A stretch of DNA of 64,000 bases from Alphaproteobacteria bacterium (GTDB lineage Bacteria > Pseudomonadota > Alphaproteobacteria > UBA2966): NCBI GenBank assembly GCA_018654745.1, contig JABILA010000141.1, positions 1-64,000 of the forward strand, in the 5' to 3' direction. The translations under genes and the position numbers were made by a program. Below the pieces are notes generated by a model. It was given only the letters and a program-made list of their open reading frames with translations. It searched no databases and was not told where the DNA came from. How positions within the stretch are numbered: position 1 is the first letter of the stretch; every line of letters begins with the position of its first letter. Shown here one piece after another: positions 52,305 through 61,459 of this stretch.

Positions 52305-53398
52305 CAGCCGTCCTCAAGGTGCAGCAAGGTGGCCAGCCCCAGCAATGTACTGGTCAAGGCCGGGGCCCAGGCCGCCAGTATGACGGGAATGCCACCCGAC
52401 ATGCCCAATGCCAGCGAGACATCGGTCAGAAAATAAAGCAGGAAACCGGCACCGACGCCGCCAGCCATCAACAGACCAATGCCGCCGCTACGCGTAAGAC
52501 GGAGGGAAAAACTTGCGGCCAGAAGCACCATGGCAAACAACAGCAAGGGAGCCGCCAGCAGTGAATGCCAATGCAGGCGGTGGCGCAAGGCCGAAAAGCC
52601 TGCCGCTTCCAGGGTGTTGATGAAATCAGGCAAGTCCCAGAACGACATGGTATCCGGCGAAGCAAAACTGTCCTGGATTTGCTCAAGGGTCAGGGTCGTT
52701 TTCAGACGCCAGCTTTTGTGTCTGATGGCTGTTTCGTTTGGCGCTGTGACCAGAGCATCATTCAGGCGCCAATATCCTGGCTCCAGAACGGCTGATTTGG
52801 CATCAATGCGGCCGGTAAATCGATCCTTGCCGCTATACAAAAAGATAATAACGTTTTCAAGTTCCGTGCCTTCGCCGGTCACGCGTAAGGCATGGATAAC
52901 CGATTGCCCTCCGGCATCCGCCTGGCGCAGCCAAAGACCAGAAGCGGAAACAGCTAGGGAACTTGCCCGGCCACGGAAATGTTCTGCTTCAAGTTGTTCA
53001 AAGCGCGACATGGTGGCGGAGACAAGGGGATTGAAAATCGTCACCATCAGACCGCCACCGATGAAGGCGATTGCCACGGCTGGCAACATAAACTGCCAAA
53101 CCGATATTCCGGCGGAACGCGCCACCACCAACTGGTGCGTGCGGGTCAGGCGGACAAATGCCAGCATGCAGCCAAACAAGGCAGAAAAAGGGGCTACTTT
53201 TTGCGCCATATAGGGCAGTTTGAGCAAAGCCAGTTCAATCGTCAGCCAGATTGTTACGGTGTCCTTGTTCCAGGCGCGTCGCATCAATTCAACCAGGTCA
53301 CCAATGAAGATCAAGCCTAGCAGAACGGCAAATATCAGCCCGATATCAAGCAAAAACCGCTTGGCAATATAAAACGACAGGACCGGAGATATCCTCAT
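52304..53398 (-). CDS. lptG: LPS export ABC transporter permease LptG
   Basis: A 364-residue inner-membrane protein of the YjgP/YjgQ family: six transmembrane helices (three at 15-110 and three at 275-360) flanking a periplasmic beta-jellyroll. LVVARSAGISVWQFMLP in the second helix region is the coupling-helix motif. It forms the LptB2FG transporter with LptF and the ATPase LptB, which is not in this window. It overlaps lptF by 4 nt and lptD by one base. It is named LptG rather than LptF from order and shorter helical linker. Confidence 0.93.
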   Translation of the reverse strand: MRISPVLSFYIAKRFLLDIGLIFAVLLGLIFIGDLVELMRRAWNKDTVTIWLTIELALLKLPYMAQKVAPFSALFGCMLAFVRLTRTHQLVVARSAGISVWQFMLPAVAIAFIGGGLMVTIFNPLVSATMSRFEQLEAEHFRGRASSLAVSASGLWLRQADAGGQSVIHALRVTGEGTELENVIIFLYSGKDRFTGRIDAKSAVLEPGYWRLNDALVTAPNETAIRHKSWRLKTTLTLEQIQDSFASPDTMSFWDLPDFINTLEAAGFSALRHRLHWHSLLAAPLLLFAMVLLAASFSLRLTRSGGIGLLMAGGVGAGFLLYFLTDVSLALGMSGGIPVILAAWAPALTSTLLGLATLLHLEDG

Positions 53399-54519
53399 GC
53401 CGCAGGCTCCGGTGCATTGCCGCGACCCCGATTCAGGTGTCGGGCATTACGACCCAGCCACCAGATTGCTATTGCACCGGCGATCAATATACTCAGATAC
53501 ATGGTGGGTGTCAGGGACGGCGACTTGCTGACAAGAGGGACAAGTGCCAGGGCACTAATTTCGAACAACAATGCCGCACAGGAGACAAAGGCGATACGTT
53601 GCCATTCGCCACGTCGATCGAATTCACCGGACAACAAACCGGCCAGGGCAATCAAGACAAGGACAAACGCATGCAAAGGCTGGCTGATGCGCTTGTGCAC
53701 TTCCGCCATCATACGATTGGCATTCTTGCGATCATCATTATTGTCTTCAAGATTAATCAACTCGGACATATAGCGCTCGCCCGGTTCTCGCCAGCGCTTG
53801 CCGCCGGGAGAGGCCAGTCGGCCAAGGTCGAGGGCGTATTTGTCAAAGTATAAAAGGGACAGCTGGCCGGAATTTTTGGCAATTTCCTGTCGATTGCCAT
53901 TTTCCATAACAAATCGGGGGCCTTGTCTGGTTTCAAGCAACAAACCCCGTTCGGCCATGACAGTAACCGGTTTCAGAACGTCGCGATTGTCGTGCACCAG
54001 GATGCCCAACAGCTCACCATCATCCCCACGTGCCCTTACATAGACCGTGATTCCTCGCATCAGTTCGTTGAACACACCTTCCTGGATCAAGACTGACGCA
54101 TAGTTGCTGCGGACCGAGTCATGGCTATCCTTGAAGGTTCGAAAGCCCAGCGGGGTCAGGTACATGACAAAAACGTAGCTGATAACAACAACCACCATCG
54201 CCATGACAAGGGCCGGAAACACCAATGCGCGCTGGCTCATGCCGGCGGAGCGCATAACGACCAGTTCACTGTCATAGTTCAGCCGGTGATAGGCGAACAG
54301 GACAGCGCAAAAAAGTGCGATGGGCAGGATCAGAACCAGAACGCCCGGCATCAAAAGCAGGGTGACATACAGAAATTCTCCGGCAGACAGGCCACGGTTC
54401 ACGATCATGTCAACGAAGCGCAAACTCTGGGTCAGCCAGACAACACCCGTCAGCACCAGTGTGATAAACACCAGTGGTGCCATGAGCTGGCGGAAAATAT
54501 AGCGATTCAGACCGTTCAT
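53395..54519 (-). CDS. lptF: LPS export ABC transporter permease LptF
   Basis: A 374-residue paralogue of LptG with the same topology: helices near 12-120 and 285-365 and a periplasmic jellyroll between. MNGLNRYIFRQLMAPLVFI and ELVVMRSAGMSQRALVFPA are family hallmarks. It receives LPS at the inner membrane and passes it to LptC and LptA. It is promoter-proximal in the lptF-lptG-lptD unit and diverges from pepA across a 207-nt spacer that must hold both promoters. Confidence 0.93.
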   Translation of the reverse strand: MNGLNRYIFRQLMAPLVFITLVLTGVVWLTQSLRFVDMIVNRGLSAGEFLYVTLLLMPGVLVLILPIALFCAVLFAYHRLNYDSELVVMRSAGMSQRALVFPALVMAMVVVVISYVFVMYLTPLGFRTFKDSHDSVRSNYASVLIQEGVFNELMRGITVYVRARGDDGELLGILVHDNRDVLKPVTVMAERGLLLETRQGPRFVMENGNRQEIAKNSGQLSLLYFDKYALDLGRLASPGGKRWREPGERYMSELINLEDNNDDRKNANRMMAEVHKRISQPLHAFVLVLIALAGLLSGEFDRRGEWQRIAFVSCAALLFEISALALVPLVSKSPSLTPTMYLSILIAGAIAIWWLGRNARHLNRGRGNAPEPAA

Positions 54520-54726
54520 ACGGTGCGTTATACCTGTTTTTCGGAACCCATTCTACCTAGCACGTCCTGGTCCGGGAGTGTACCAGAAAGCAGATATTTT
54601 CATCGCGAACAAGATGATCCCTGCCAGGGCTTTTAATTGTCGCCCGGCACGATAAGATAGCGCCAATTCTGAGGGCGCGCGCGACGTAGCCCTCTTGTTG
54701 TGAACTAACCAATTCAGGACTTCAAA

Positions 54727-56229
54727 ATGAAAATCTCCGTTTCCGAACTTTCCCTTCCACGTGCGGGTGCCGTTGCTGTCGCAGTGCACGCTGACAAGGC
54801 CATGGGTGCCACGGCCAAAGCCCTCGACAAAAAGACAAACGGGGCCTTGTCGAAAGCCATGGGCAACGGTCGTTTTACAGGGGCCAAGGGACAAATGCTC
54901 GGGATCAATGCGCCAGCAGGTCTTTCGGTCAGCCGTATTGTGTTGTTTGGACTGGGTGAAGCAGAAAAAGTTAATGTGCTGGGTCTGCAGAATGCCGGTG
55001 GCAAGCTGGTCGGGCAAATGAACGGTGTTGGTGAAAAGCAGCTGACCATTGTCGTTGATACAGTGCGCGGAAAGCTTGGCAAAATTGCCGCTGCCGATGC
55101 GGCTGCAGAAATTGCCTTTGGCGCACGGCTTGGCAGCTACCGCTTTGACAAATACCGCACCACAGAAAAAGCCGAGAAAAAACCAACCCTGAAAAATGTT
55201 TCCGTCGCTGTCAAAGGCGCAGCCGCAGCCAGGAAAGCCCTGGTTGTCAAAAGCCGGATTGCAGATGGCGTTGAAGTCACCCGTAATCTGGTATCCGAGC
55301 CTGGCAATGTACTCTATCCGGCTTCTTTCGCCGCAGAGGCCAAAAAGCTTACGAAGCTTGGGGTCAAAGTTGAAGTCATGGGTGCGGCCCGGCTTGCCAA
55401 ACTGGGCATGAATGCTCTGCTGGGTGTTGCCGCTGGCAGTCAGCATGAAGCCCATGTGGTTGTGATGCAGTGGAACGGCGCACCTGCCAGTGCCAAACAA
55501 AAGCCTCTGGCCATCGTCGGCAAAGGTGTCACCTTTGATTCAGGCGGCATTTCTCTCAAGCCAGGTGCTGGTATGGGTGATATGAAGTGGGACATGGGCG
55601 GCGCCGGTGTTGTTGTCGGCTTGATGACGGCTCTGGCCGGTCGCAAGGCCAAAGCCAATATCGTTGGTGTTATTGGTCTGGTCGAGAACATGCCGTCAGG
55701 AACAGCGCAGCGTCCCGGTGACGTTGTGAAGTCCATGTCCGGTCAAACCATTGAAATCGACAATACCGACGCCGAAGGCCGCCTCGTGTTGGCCGATGCG
55801 CTCTGGTACACACAAAAGCGCTTCAAGCCAACCGCCATGATTGACCTGGCAACCTTGACCGGCGCGATTATCATGTCTCTGGGGCATGTACATGCAGGTT
55901 TGTTTGCCTCTGACGATGATCTGGCAAATGCGTTGAGCAAAGCCGGGAACGATGAAGATGAACTGGTCTGGCGCATGCCGTTGCACCAGGAATATGACAA
56001 TAACATCAGCTCCGAAATTGCCGACGTCAAAAACACAGGCCGTGAAGGCGGTGGCTCAATTACAGCCGCCCAGTTCCTCAAGCGCTTTACCAATGATACC
56101 AAATGGGCGCACCTGGATATTGCAGGCATGACCTGGTCAAACAAAGGCAAGCCAACTGTACCAAAGGGCGGCACCGGTTTCGGTGTACGTCTGCTGGACC
56201 GTCTGGTCGCCGATAATTACGAAGTCTGA
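54727..56229 (+). CDS. pepA: Leucyl aminopeptidase (M17)
   Basis: A 500-residue cytosolic aminopeptidase of family M17, normally a hexamer with two metals. NTDAEGRLVLADAL is the family signature; GVTFDSGGISLKPG supplies Lys and Asp at the catalytic site; and the N-terminal macro-like domain covers about residues 1-165. It removes N-terminal residues during peptide turnover; in E. coli it also binds DNA, which is not inferable here. It starts 207 nt from lptF and is followed 19 nt later by holC, the standard pepA-holC pair. Confidence 0.96.
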   Translation: MKISVSELSLPRAGAVAVAVHADKAMGATAKALDKKTNGALSKAMGNGRFTGAKGQMLGINAPAGLSVSRIVLFGLGEAEKVNVLGLQNAGGKLVGQMNGVGEKQLTIVVDTVRGKLGKIAAADAAAEIAFGARLGSYRFDKYRTTEKAEKKPTLKNVSVAVKGAAAARKALVVKSRIADGVEVTRNLVSEPGNVLYPASFAAEAKKLTKLGVKVEVMGAARLAKLGMNALLGVAAGSQHEAHVVVMQWNGAPASAKQKPLAIVGKGVTFDSGGISLKPGAGMGDMKWDMGGAGVVVGLMTALAGRKAKANIVGVIGLVENMPSGTAQRPGDVVKSMSGQTIEIDNTDAEGRLVLADALWYTQKRFKPTAMIDLATLTGAIIMSLGHVHAGLFASDDDLANALSKAGNDEDELVWRMPLHQEYDNNISSEIADVKNTGREGGGSITAAQFLKRFTNDTKWAHLDIAGMTWSNKGKPTVPKGGTGFGVRLLDRLVADNYEV

Positions 56230-56248
56230 GGCAGGATCGGGCAGGGCG

Positions 56249-56698
56249 ATGACTGAGGTCAGTTTCTACCATCTGGAACGCACACCTTTGAAAGTCGCGC
56301 TGCCCAAAATCCTCGAAAAAGCGCATTCCGCCGGGATGCGTACGGTCGTTATCGCCGGATCTGAAGAGCATATTGCCGAGTTGAATGCAGCCTTATGGAC
56401 TTATGATCCGGACAGCTTTTTGCCTCATGGAACCGGCGAAGACGGACCCGCTGCGGACCAGCCGATCTATCTGACAACCCACGATGAAAACCCCAATGCG
56501 GCCACCGTTCTGGCCTTGGTTGATGGTGTTGATGTGACGGATTTTGGCAAGTTCAACCGGGTGCTGGACCTGTTCGACGGGCATGACGAAGAAGCTGTCC
56601 AGGCTGCCCGTGGGCGCTGGAAAACGCGCATGGATGCCGGACATGATTTAACTTACTGGCAGCAAACACCGACGGGCGGCTGGGAGAAAAAGGCCTGA
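56249..56698 (+). CDS. holC: DNA polymerase III chi subunit
   Basis: A 149-residue protein. MTEVSFYHLERTPLKVALP at the start and KTRMDAGHDLTYWQQ near the end are typical of HolC, which links the clamp loader to single-strand-binding protein. A conserved patch of basic and aromatic residues (RGRWKTRM) contacts SSB. ATG at 56249 is chosen; an in-frame ATG at 56183 overlaps the pepA reading frame. Position after pepA supports the assignment. Confidence 0.92.
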   Translation: MTEVSFYHLERTPLKVALPKILEKAHSAGMRTVVIAGSEEHIAELNAALWTYDPDSFLPHGTGEDGPAADQPIYLTTHDENPNAATVLALVDGVDVTDFGKFNRVLDLFDGHDEEAVQAARGRWKTRMDAGHDLTYWQQTPTGGWEKKA

Positions 56699-56719
56699 GT
56701 TGTTCGCGACAATCCGGCT

Positions 56720-57958
56720 TTAAGGCGCTGGAGTATCACCCCACCATTCACGCGGTGGCTTTCGTTTCTCGAATTCCATCTTGTCGTCCAGCCACAACAT
56801 CAGTCCCCGCAAAGGCGAGTTCAGCAAATCCCTGAACAGGCGCATGTACCATTTGCTGTAGTCCTTGTTGTAGGGGCAGACCCGCATACAAATGGCGCAA
56901 TCGGCGCGCATTCTTGTCCAGTAAGAAAAACACTTCTCACAATTGGCAGACCATTTCTTGACGCCCTTGATGGTGGAGCGGTTTTCACCACCTTCTTTCG
57001 GGGGCCCAAAAGGCAGCGCCTTGGGTGGACAGGCGTCGGCACATTTCTGGCACTGATTACAGGTCTCGGTGACACCGTATTTGACCGGCTTGTTATGGGC
57101 CAGCGGCATGTCAGTGAAGATTTTTGAAAACCGGATGCGGGGTCCATGATCAGGCGTGATGATCATCTGGTTACGGCCATATTCACCAAGGCCCGCCTTG
57201 ATGGCATAGGGAATGGTGACAGCAGAATCATTGGATGATGCGATGGCGTTATATCCCAGACCCTGAATAAAGCTGGCGATGGAGGTTGCCACAGCGGCTT
57301 CGCGCGAATATTCCCGGCCCGTGGCTGACGCGCCAAGGGCGGATGGATATGATTGTACCAGGCCAAAATCCATGCCGTGCCCAACAACGATGACACTGGT
57401 CATGCCTTCGGTAACAGGATTGAACTTTTCCTCGCGCTCGTTAGTGCGCACGTCAGCAATGGAGGCATAGGCCCATCGTTCGTCATATTCAGTAATGCCG
57501 AACGCGTCCGCACCCAGAAATTCAGCGGCCTTTTTCAGACGCTTGCTAACAGCCTCCAGATCGTCTGTTTCAACCTGGGTGGGTGCCAGTGGCGTAAATT
57601 TCTTGAAAGAATCCAGGAAGCCTTCGCGCACGCCCTTTTTGCCACCGCGCGCGGAGAATTCGTTCGAAACCGACCAGGAGGCATTCAGCAAAGCGTAATC
57701 CCATTGGGTAAAGCCGTCAGCTTTTCGCGGGGATGGGTGAATGTAGGCCTGGAAGAATGCTGTAACGTGATCCGAGATCACTTCGTCATCCCAGAAAGCA
57801 CGATTGAACATGTCGTCGCGCTGGTCGAAGCGTTCAAAATCGTCGCTGATTTCAAAACCGGCAGCCTTGTCACTGGCTTCAAATCGCTTCCAGTCTTCCC
57901 TGTTATCGACAGGTTTATTGGCTGGCCAGCTACTTGTGGTCGTGGCACGATCGCTCAT
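56720..57958 (-). CDS. Soluble reductive-dehalogenase-like (RdhA/QueG superfamily) iron-sulfur protein
   Basis: A 412-residue protein. KAGLGEYGRNQMIITPDHGP (residues 254-273) is the cobalamin-domain motif shared by RdhA and QueG. Two ferredoxin motifs follow: C-x2-C-x2-C-x3-CP (Cys300, 303, 306, 310) and a second set with Cys340, 343, 354, 357 and 361 ending CPYNK. There is no Tat signal or membrane helix, unlike respiratory RdhA, so it should be cytosolic. Cobalamin-dependent removal of halide from an organic compound is the known activity of such proteins, but demethylation or other reductions are possible. It stands alone and converges with holC. No rdhB-like anchor is adjacent. Confidence 0.8.
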   Translation of the reverse strand: MSDRATTTSSWPANKPVDNREDWKRFEASDKAAGFEISDDFERFDQRDDMFNRAFWDDEVISDHVTAFFQAYIHPSPRKADGFTQWDYALLNASWSVSNEFSARGGKKGVREGFLDSFKKFTPLAPTQVETDDLEAVSKRLKKAAEFLGADAFGITEYDERWAYASIADVRTNEREEKFNPVTEGMTSVIVVGHGMDFGLVQSYPSALGASATGREYSREAAVATSIASFIQGLGYNAIASSNDSAVTIPYAIKAGLGEYGRNQMIITPDHGPRIRFSKIFTDMPLAHNKPVKYGVTETCNQCQKCADACPPKALPFGPPKEGGENRSTIKGVKKWSANCEKCFSYWTRMRADCAICMRVCPYNKDYSKWYMRLFRDLLNSPLRGLMLWLDDKMEFEKRKPPREWWGDTPAP

Positions 57959-58054
57959 TCAACGCTCCTGATTAACATCACAGGACTCATAAATCAGGAT
58001 ACTTTCCCTGACACAATGTAAATCCATGATTTTTCCGGTTACAGTTAACGAGTG

Positions 58055-58960
58055 ATGACAAATAACGGAAATCTTGAAGATATTCGCGGCATCTATCCGA
58101 TGCTCTATGCCTTTTTTGGCGACAAGGGTGAACTGGATCGCGCTGCAATGCGCCGTCAGGTTGATGGCTGCATCGATGCGGGCTGTCACGGCATTGCCGT
58201 CGGTGGACTGGCGACCGAAACCAACAAATTGTCGACGGAGGAACGCCGCACCCTGGTCGAATGGGTTGCCGAACAAATTGCCGGTCGGGTTCCGTTGTCC
58301 GTGACCATTGCCGAAAACAACGTCAATGGTCAGTCAGAAGCGGTAAATCATGCTGCCGAAAACGGGGCTGCCTGGGTTGTCTTGCAGCCACCACCCGTGC
58401 GCGGTGCAACGGAAGCCGAACTGATCCGTTTTTATGGCGCCGTGGCCGATGCCTCTCCGATACCCGTCGGCATTCAGAATGCTCCGGAATATATTGGTAT
58501 CGGTTTATCCAACCAGGGCTTCGCCACCCTGAACAAAAACCATCCCAACGTTTCGATCATCAAGGCCGAAGGCCCTGCTACCTATATCGCCGGACTGGCC
58601 GCTGCGACGGACGGCGCTTTCAAGCTGTTGAACGGGCGCGATGGTCTGGAACATGTCGACAGCTTGCGTGCAGGCTGTGACGGTATGGTCCCGGGCGTCG
58701 AGACCATCGATATCCATGTGGCCATTTTCGAAACCTTCATGTCAGGAGATGAGGTAGAAGCCGACCGTATTTTCACTCAGGCCCTGCCACTGATCAGCTT
58801 CCTGATGCATTCCGTCGATCACCTCCTGTGCTATGGCAAGCGCCTCGCCGCCCGTCGCCTGGGCCTTGCTGAACCCAATGACCGTCTACCGTCGCAACAA
58901 CCAACAGAATTTGGCTTGCAGGTCCTCGACAGATGGTCAAAGGATCTGGCTGAGCTGTAG
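58055..58960 (+). CDS. DapA/NAL-superfamily lyase-like protein
   Basis: A 301-residue TIM-barrel protein of the dihydrodipicolinate synthase/N-acetylneuraminate lyase family. The Schiff-base Lys is at about residue 170 (SIIKAEGPA). The usual G-T-T-G-E loop reads GGLATETNKLS and the usual Y-N-x-P reads QNAPE, so the Thr and Tyr of the DapA proton relay are both missing. It is therefore not a lysine-pathway DapA; an aldolase, decarboxylase or hydratase role in catabolism is more likely. ATG at 58055 is preferred over the adjacent GTG at 58052. It diverges from the RdhA-like gene across 96 nt. Confidence 0.82.
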   Translation: MTNNGNLEDIRGIYPMLYAFFGDKGELDRAAMRRQVDGCIDAGCHGIAVGGLATETNKLSTEERRTLVEWVAEQIAGRVPLSVTIAENNVNGQSEAVNHAAENGAAWVVLQPPPVRGATEAELIRFYGAVADASPIPVGIQNAPEYIGIGLSNQGFATLNKNHPNVSIIKAEGPATYIAGLAAATDGAFKLLNGRDGLEHVDSLRAGCDGMVPGVETIDIHVAIFETFMSGDEVEADRIFTQALPLISFLMHSVDHLLCYGKRLAARRLGLAEPNDRLPSQQPTEFGLQVLDRWSKDLAEL

Positions 58961-58979
58961 TTGCAGGGAGATCACCGCC

Positions 58980-59096
58980 ATCGTCACCCCCGGACTTGAT
59001 CCGGGGGTCTACGTCTTTGGGGTTTTCGTCTCTAGAGACAGATGTCGCCAGGAAGACGTGGGTAGCCGGGTCGGGCCCGGCCACGACGAGATAGTG
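58980..59096. repeat. Alphaproteobacterial-type intergenic palindromic repeat
   Basis: Two arms of about 37 nt, one beginning TCGTCACCCCCGGACTTG and the other ending in GGCCACGACGA, form an imperfect inverted repeat with smaller perfect hairpins inside. This class of GC-rich repeat, with an arm of the type CCCCCGGACTTGATCCGGGG, is common in intergenic regions of alphaproteobacteria. Open frames through it give the familiar spurious RIKSGGDDG peptide. It lies between convergent genes. Confidence 0.75.
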
Positions 59097-59097
59097 A

Positions 59098-59862
59098 CTA
59101 ATTACGGTATTCAGGCTCTTCCTTGTCCAGGATACGGCGCAGGGCGTTGAAGTGGCGGCTGGTGAGCAAGGGGCGATCGTCGGCCATTTGCTGAGCCGTC
59201 AATGTTTGCACGTCTTCGGAAACTTCATTCAGTTCACTGCCGTTTGACCCCGCCATGACCTGGAACATGGCGGCGCGCTCCAGGTAATACAGGTCTGTAT
59301 AGGCTTCGGCCATGCTGGCACCACAGACGACGACGCCATGTCCTGCCAGAAACCCGACGGAGCGATTGCCCATGGTTCTGGCAATGCGTCCTCCCTCGTC
59401 CCCATCAGCGGCGAGGCCGTTATAGGTGTCGTCATAAGCGATGCGATCCTTGAACATCAGGGCGTTCTGTTCGGCCATTTGCAAGCGTCCGTTTTTGCGG
59501 GTGCAGATGGCTGTGGCGTATGGCTGGTGGGTATGTAAAACGACTTTCGCATCAGGCTTGGCGATATGGACTTTCGAGTGGATATTAAAGGCTGTGTTCT
59601 CGACCCAATTGTCGCCCTCCAGGACGTTGCCGTCCTTGTCACAATAAACCAGACAGGACGCTGTTATTTCAGACCAGTGCCAGCCATAGGGGTTGATCAG
59701 AAACCGTTCTCCCCTGGACACGCCATCTTCATCAGGCACGGCGATGGAGAAGTGATTGTCGACGCCCTCGTGCAGATTGTGCCGCGCTGCCCAGCGGAGC
59801 CCCGCTGCCAGGTCGAGCCTGAGTTCCTGAATGACTTCCTGATGTGCGCTCATGGTTTCCAT
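59098..59862 (-). CDS. Class II aldolase/adducin family protein
   Basis: A 254-residue protein with the metal-binding set of the family: His110 and His112 in VLHTHQPYA, a third His in FLAGHGVVV, and the loop NWVENTAFNIH in place of the more usual S-S-E. Members are fuculose-phosphate-type aldolases, ribulose-phosphate epimerases or decarboxylases acting on sugar phosphates or related hydroxyacids. The reaction here is open. ATG at 59862 is used; ATG at 59853 is an alternative. It converges with the DapA-like gene across the palindromic repeat, so both may belong to the same catabolic set. Confidence 0.85.
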   Translation of the reverse strand: METMSAHQEVIQELRLDLAAGLRWAARHNLHEGVDNHFSIAVPDEDGVSRGERFLINPYGWHWSEITASCLVYCDKDGNVLEGDNWVENTAFNIHSKVHIAKPDAKVVLHTHQPYATAICTRKNGRLQMAEQNALMFKDRIAYDDTYNGLAADGDEGGRIARTMGNRSVGFLAGHGVVVCGASMAEAYTDLYYLERAAMFQVMAGSNGSELNEVSEDVQTLTAQQMADDRPLLTSRHFNALRRILDKEEPEYRN

Positions 59863-60062
59863 CCCGACAAAAATGACCCTATTGTTCTTTAAACTATAGC
59901 CTGGACCCTGAAAATTGTCAGAGCAACTGTCATATGTAAAGAAATGGCGTTTTCGTGACTACCTGGTGACTGGCAGAATTGTCATCAGGCCTTATATATT
60001 ATCTTCTCACCTGATGTTTTTCTTTGGCCCGATGGCGGTCTATCTGGATTATGGAACTCAAA

Positions 60063-61439
60063 ATGGCTGAATATGACTACGATCTCTTTGTGATTGGTGC
60101 AGGCTCTGGTGGTGTACGCGCCAGTCGCATGTCGGCATCTTTCGGTGCCAGGGTTGGCATTGCCGAAGAATACCGGTTTGGCGGGACCTGTGTAATCCGG
60201 GGCTGCGTGCCAAAAAAACTGATGGTTTATGCCAGTCATTTTGCCGAAGAATTTGAAGATGCTGGCGGTTTTGGCTGGACTGTGGGGGAAAGCAGTTTCT
60301 CATGGCCTGCCCTGATCGCGGCCAAGGACAAGGAAATTGACCGCCTGGAAGGCATTTATCACAACATTCTCGGCAATGCCGGTGTTGAAATGCATAAAGG
60401 CCGGGCAACGATCGTTGATGCCCATACCCTGGATGTCGCAGGCAAAACAGTCACTGCGGATACCATTCTGGTGGCTACCGGGGGCAAGCCGACATTGCCG
60501 GATGTTCCTGGTATCGAACATGCCATTACTTCCAACGAAATATTTCACCTGCCTGATCTGCCAAAACGGGCCGCTGTTGTCGGTGGTGGTTATATAGCCA
60601 TTGAATTTGCCGGCATACTGAACGGACTCGGCGCCGAGACAACGCTGTTCTATCGCGGTGAACAAATCCTGCGCGGATTTGATGACGATGTGCGCAATCA
60701 TCTGGCGAAGGAAGTTGTCAAAAAAGGACTGAACCTGCGTACAGGCACCAATGTCACATCCATCGAAAAAACGGCGACAGGACTGACACTGACATTGACG
60801 GATGGAACCACCACCGAAGTTGATGCGGTGTTGTATGGCACGGGCCGCCACGCCAATGTCGACGGCCTCGGACTCGAAGCCGTTGGGGTTGAACGCAATG
60901 CCTGGGGCGGTGTTGTGGTGGATGAATTCAGCCAGACAACAGTACCCAATATCTATGCCATCGGGGATGTCACCAATCGGGTTGAACTGACCCCCGTTGC
61001 CCTGATGGAAGGCATGGCCCTGGCCCGCACCCTGTATGCTGGCGAGCCGACCAGCCCTGATCACAAGGACGTGCCACATGCTGTATTCTCGCAACCGTCC
61101 TGCGCCATTGTGGGCATGACCGAAGCCGAAGCTTTGGCGCACTATGGTGAACTGGATTTGTACAAATCAACCTTCCGCGCCCTGAAACACACATTGTCCG
61201 GGAACGACGAGCAAACCTTCATGAAGTTGATCGTTGATCAGGCCAGCCAGAAAGTTGTAGGCGTACATATGGTCGGTGCCGATGCTGCCGAGATCATCCA
61301 GGGCGTGGCTATTGCTGTAAAAATGGGCGCGACCAAACAGCAGTTTGATGCCACACTGGGCATACATCCGACCTCTGCCGAGGAATTTGTGACGATGCGG
61401 GATAAATGGACGCCGCCACAGGCAGAGGCTGCGGAATAG
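60063..61439 (+). CDS. gor: Glutathione-disulfide reductase
   Basis: A 458-residue flavoprotein. FAD is bound by VIGAGSGGVRA (10-20), the redox disulfide is Cys43-Cys48 (GTCVIRGCVPKK), and the second dinucleotide fold VVGGGYIAIEFAGIL followed by FYRGEQILRGFD carries Arg residues expected for NADPH. HPTSAEEF (His435) is the C-terminal His-Glu pair of the partner subunit. It keeps glutathione reduced. CVIRGCVPKK and the NADPH Arg favour Gor over lipoamide dehydrogenase. ATG at 60063 is used; an upstream in-frame ATG would add 13 residues. PhyH follows 20 nt later. Confidence 0.93.
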   Translation: MAEYDYDLFVIGAGSGGVRASRMSASFGARVGIAEEYRFGGTCVIRGCVPKKLMVYASHFAEEFEDAGGFGWTVGESSFSWPALIAAKDKEIDRLEGIYHNILGNAGVEMHKGRATIVDAHTLDVAGKTVTADTILVATGGKPTLPDVPGIEHAITSNEIFHLPDLPKRAAVVGGGYIAIEFAGILNGLGAETTLFYRGEQILRGFDDDVRNHLAKEVVKKGLNLRTGTNVTSIEKTATGLTLTLTDGTTTEVDAVLYGTGRHANVDGLGLEAVGVERNAWGGVVVDEFSQTTVPNIYAIGDVTNRVELTPVALMEGMALARTLYAGEPTSPDHKDVPHAVFSQPSCAIVGMTEAEALAHYGELDLYKSTFRALKHTLSGNDEQTFMKLIVDQASQKVVGVHMVGADAAEIIQGVAIAVKMGATKQQFDATLGIHPTSAEEFVTMRDKWTPPQAEAAE

Positions 61440-61459
61440 AATAAAGAAGGCGGGGGGCC

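Noticed and set aside
54553-55500. 315-codon open frame on the minus strand opposite pepA
   Set aside because: It is antisense to the intact pepA gene, has low-complexity Cys/His/Gly composition and no domain; it is a by-product of codon bias.
58794-59084. Open frame encoding RIKSGGDDG-type peptide
   Set aside because: It is a known kind of spurious translation of the alphaproteobacterial palindromic repeat.
60300-61142. 280-codon minus-strand frame opposite gor
   Set aside because: It is antisense to glutathione reductase with atypical Cys/Gln/Phe composition.
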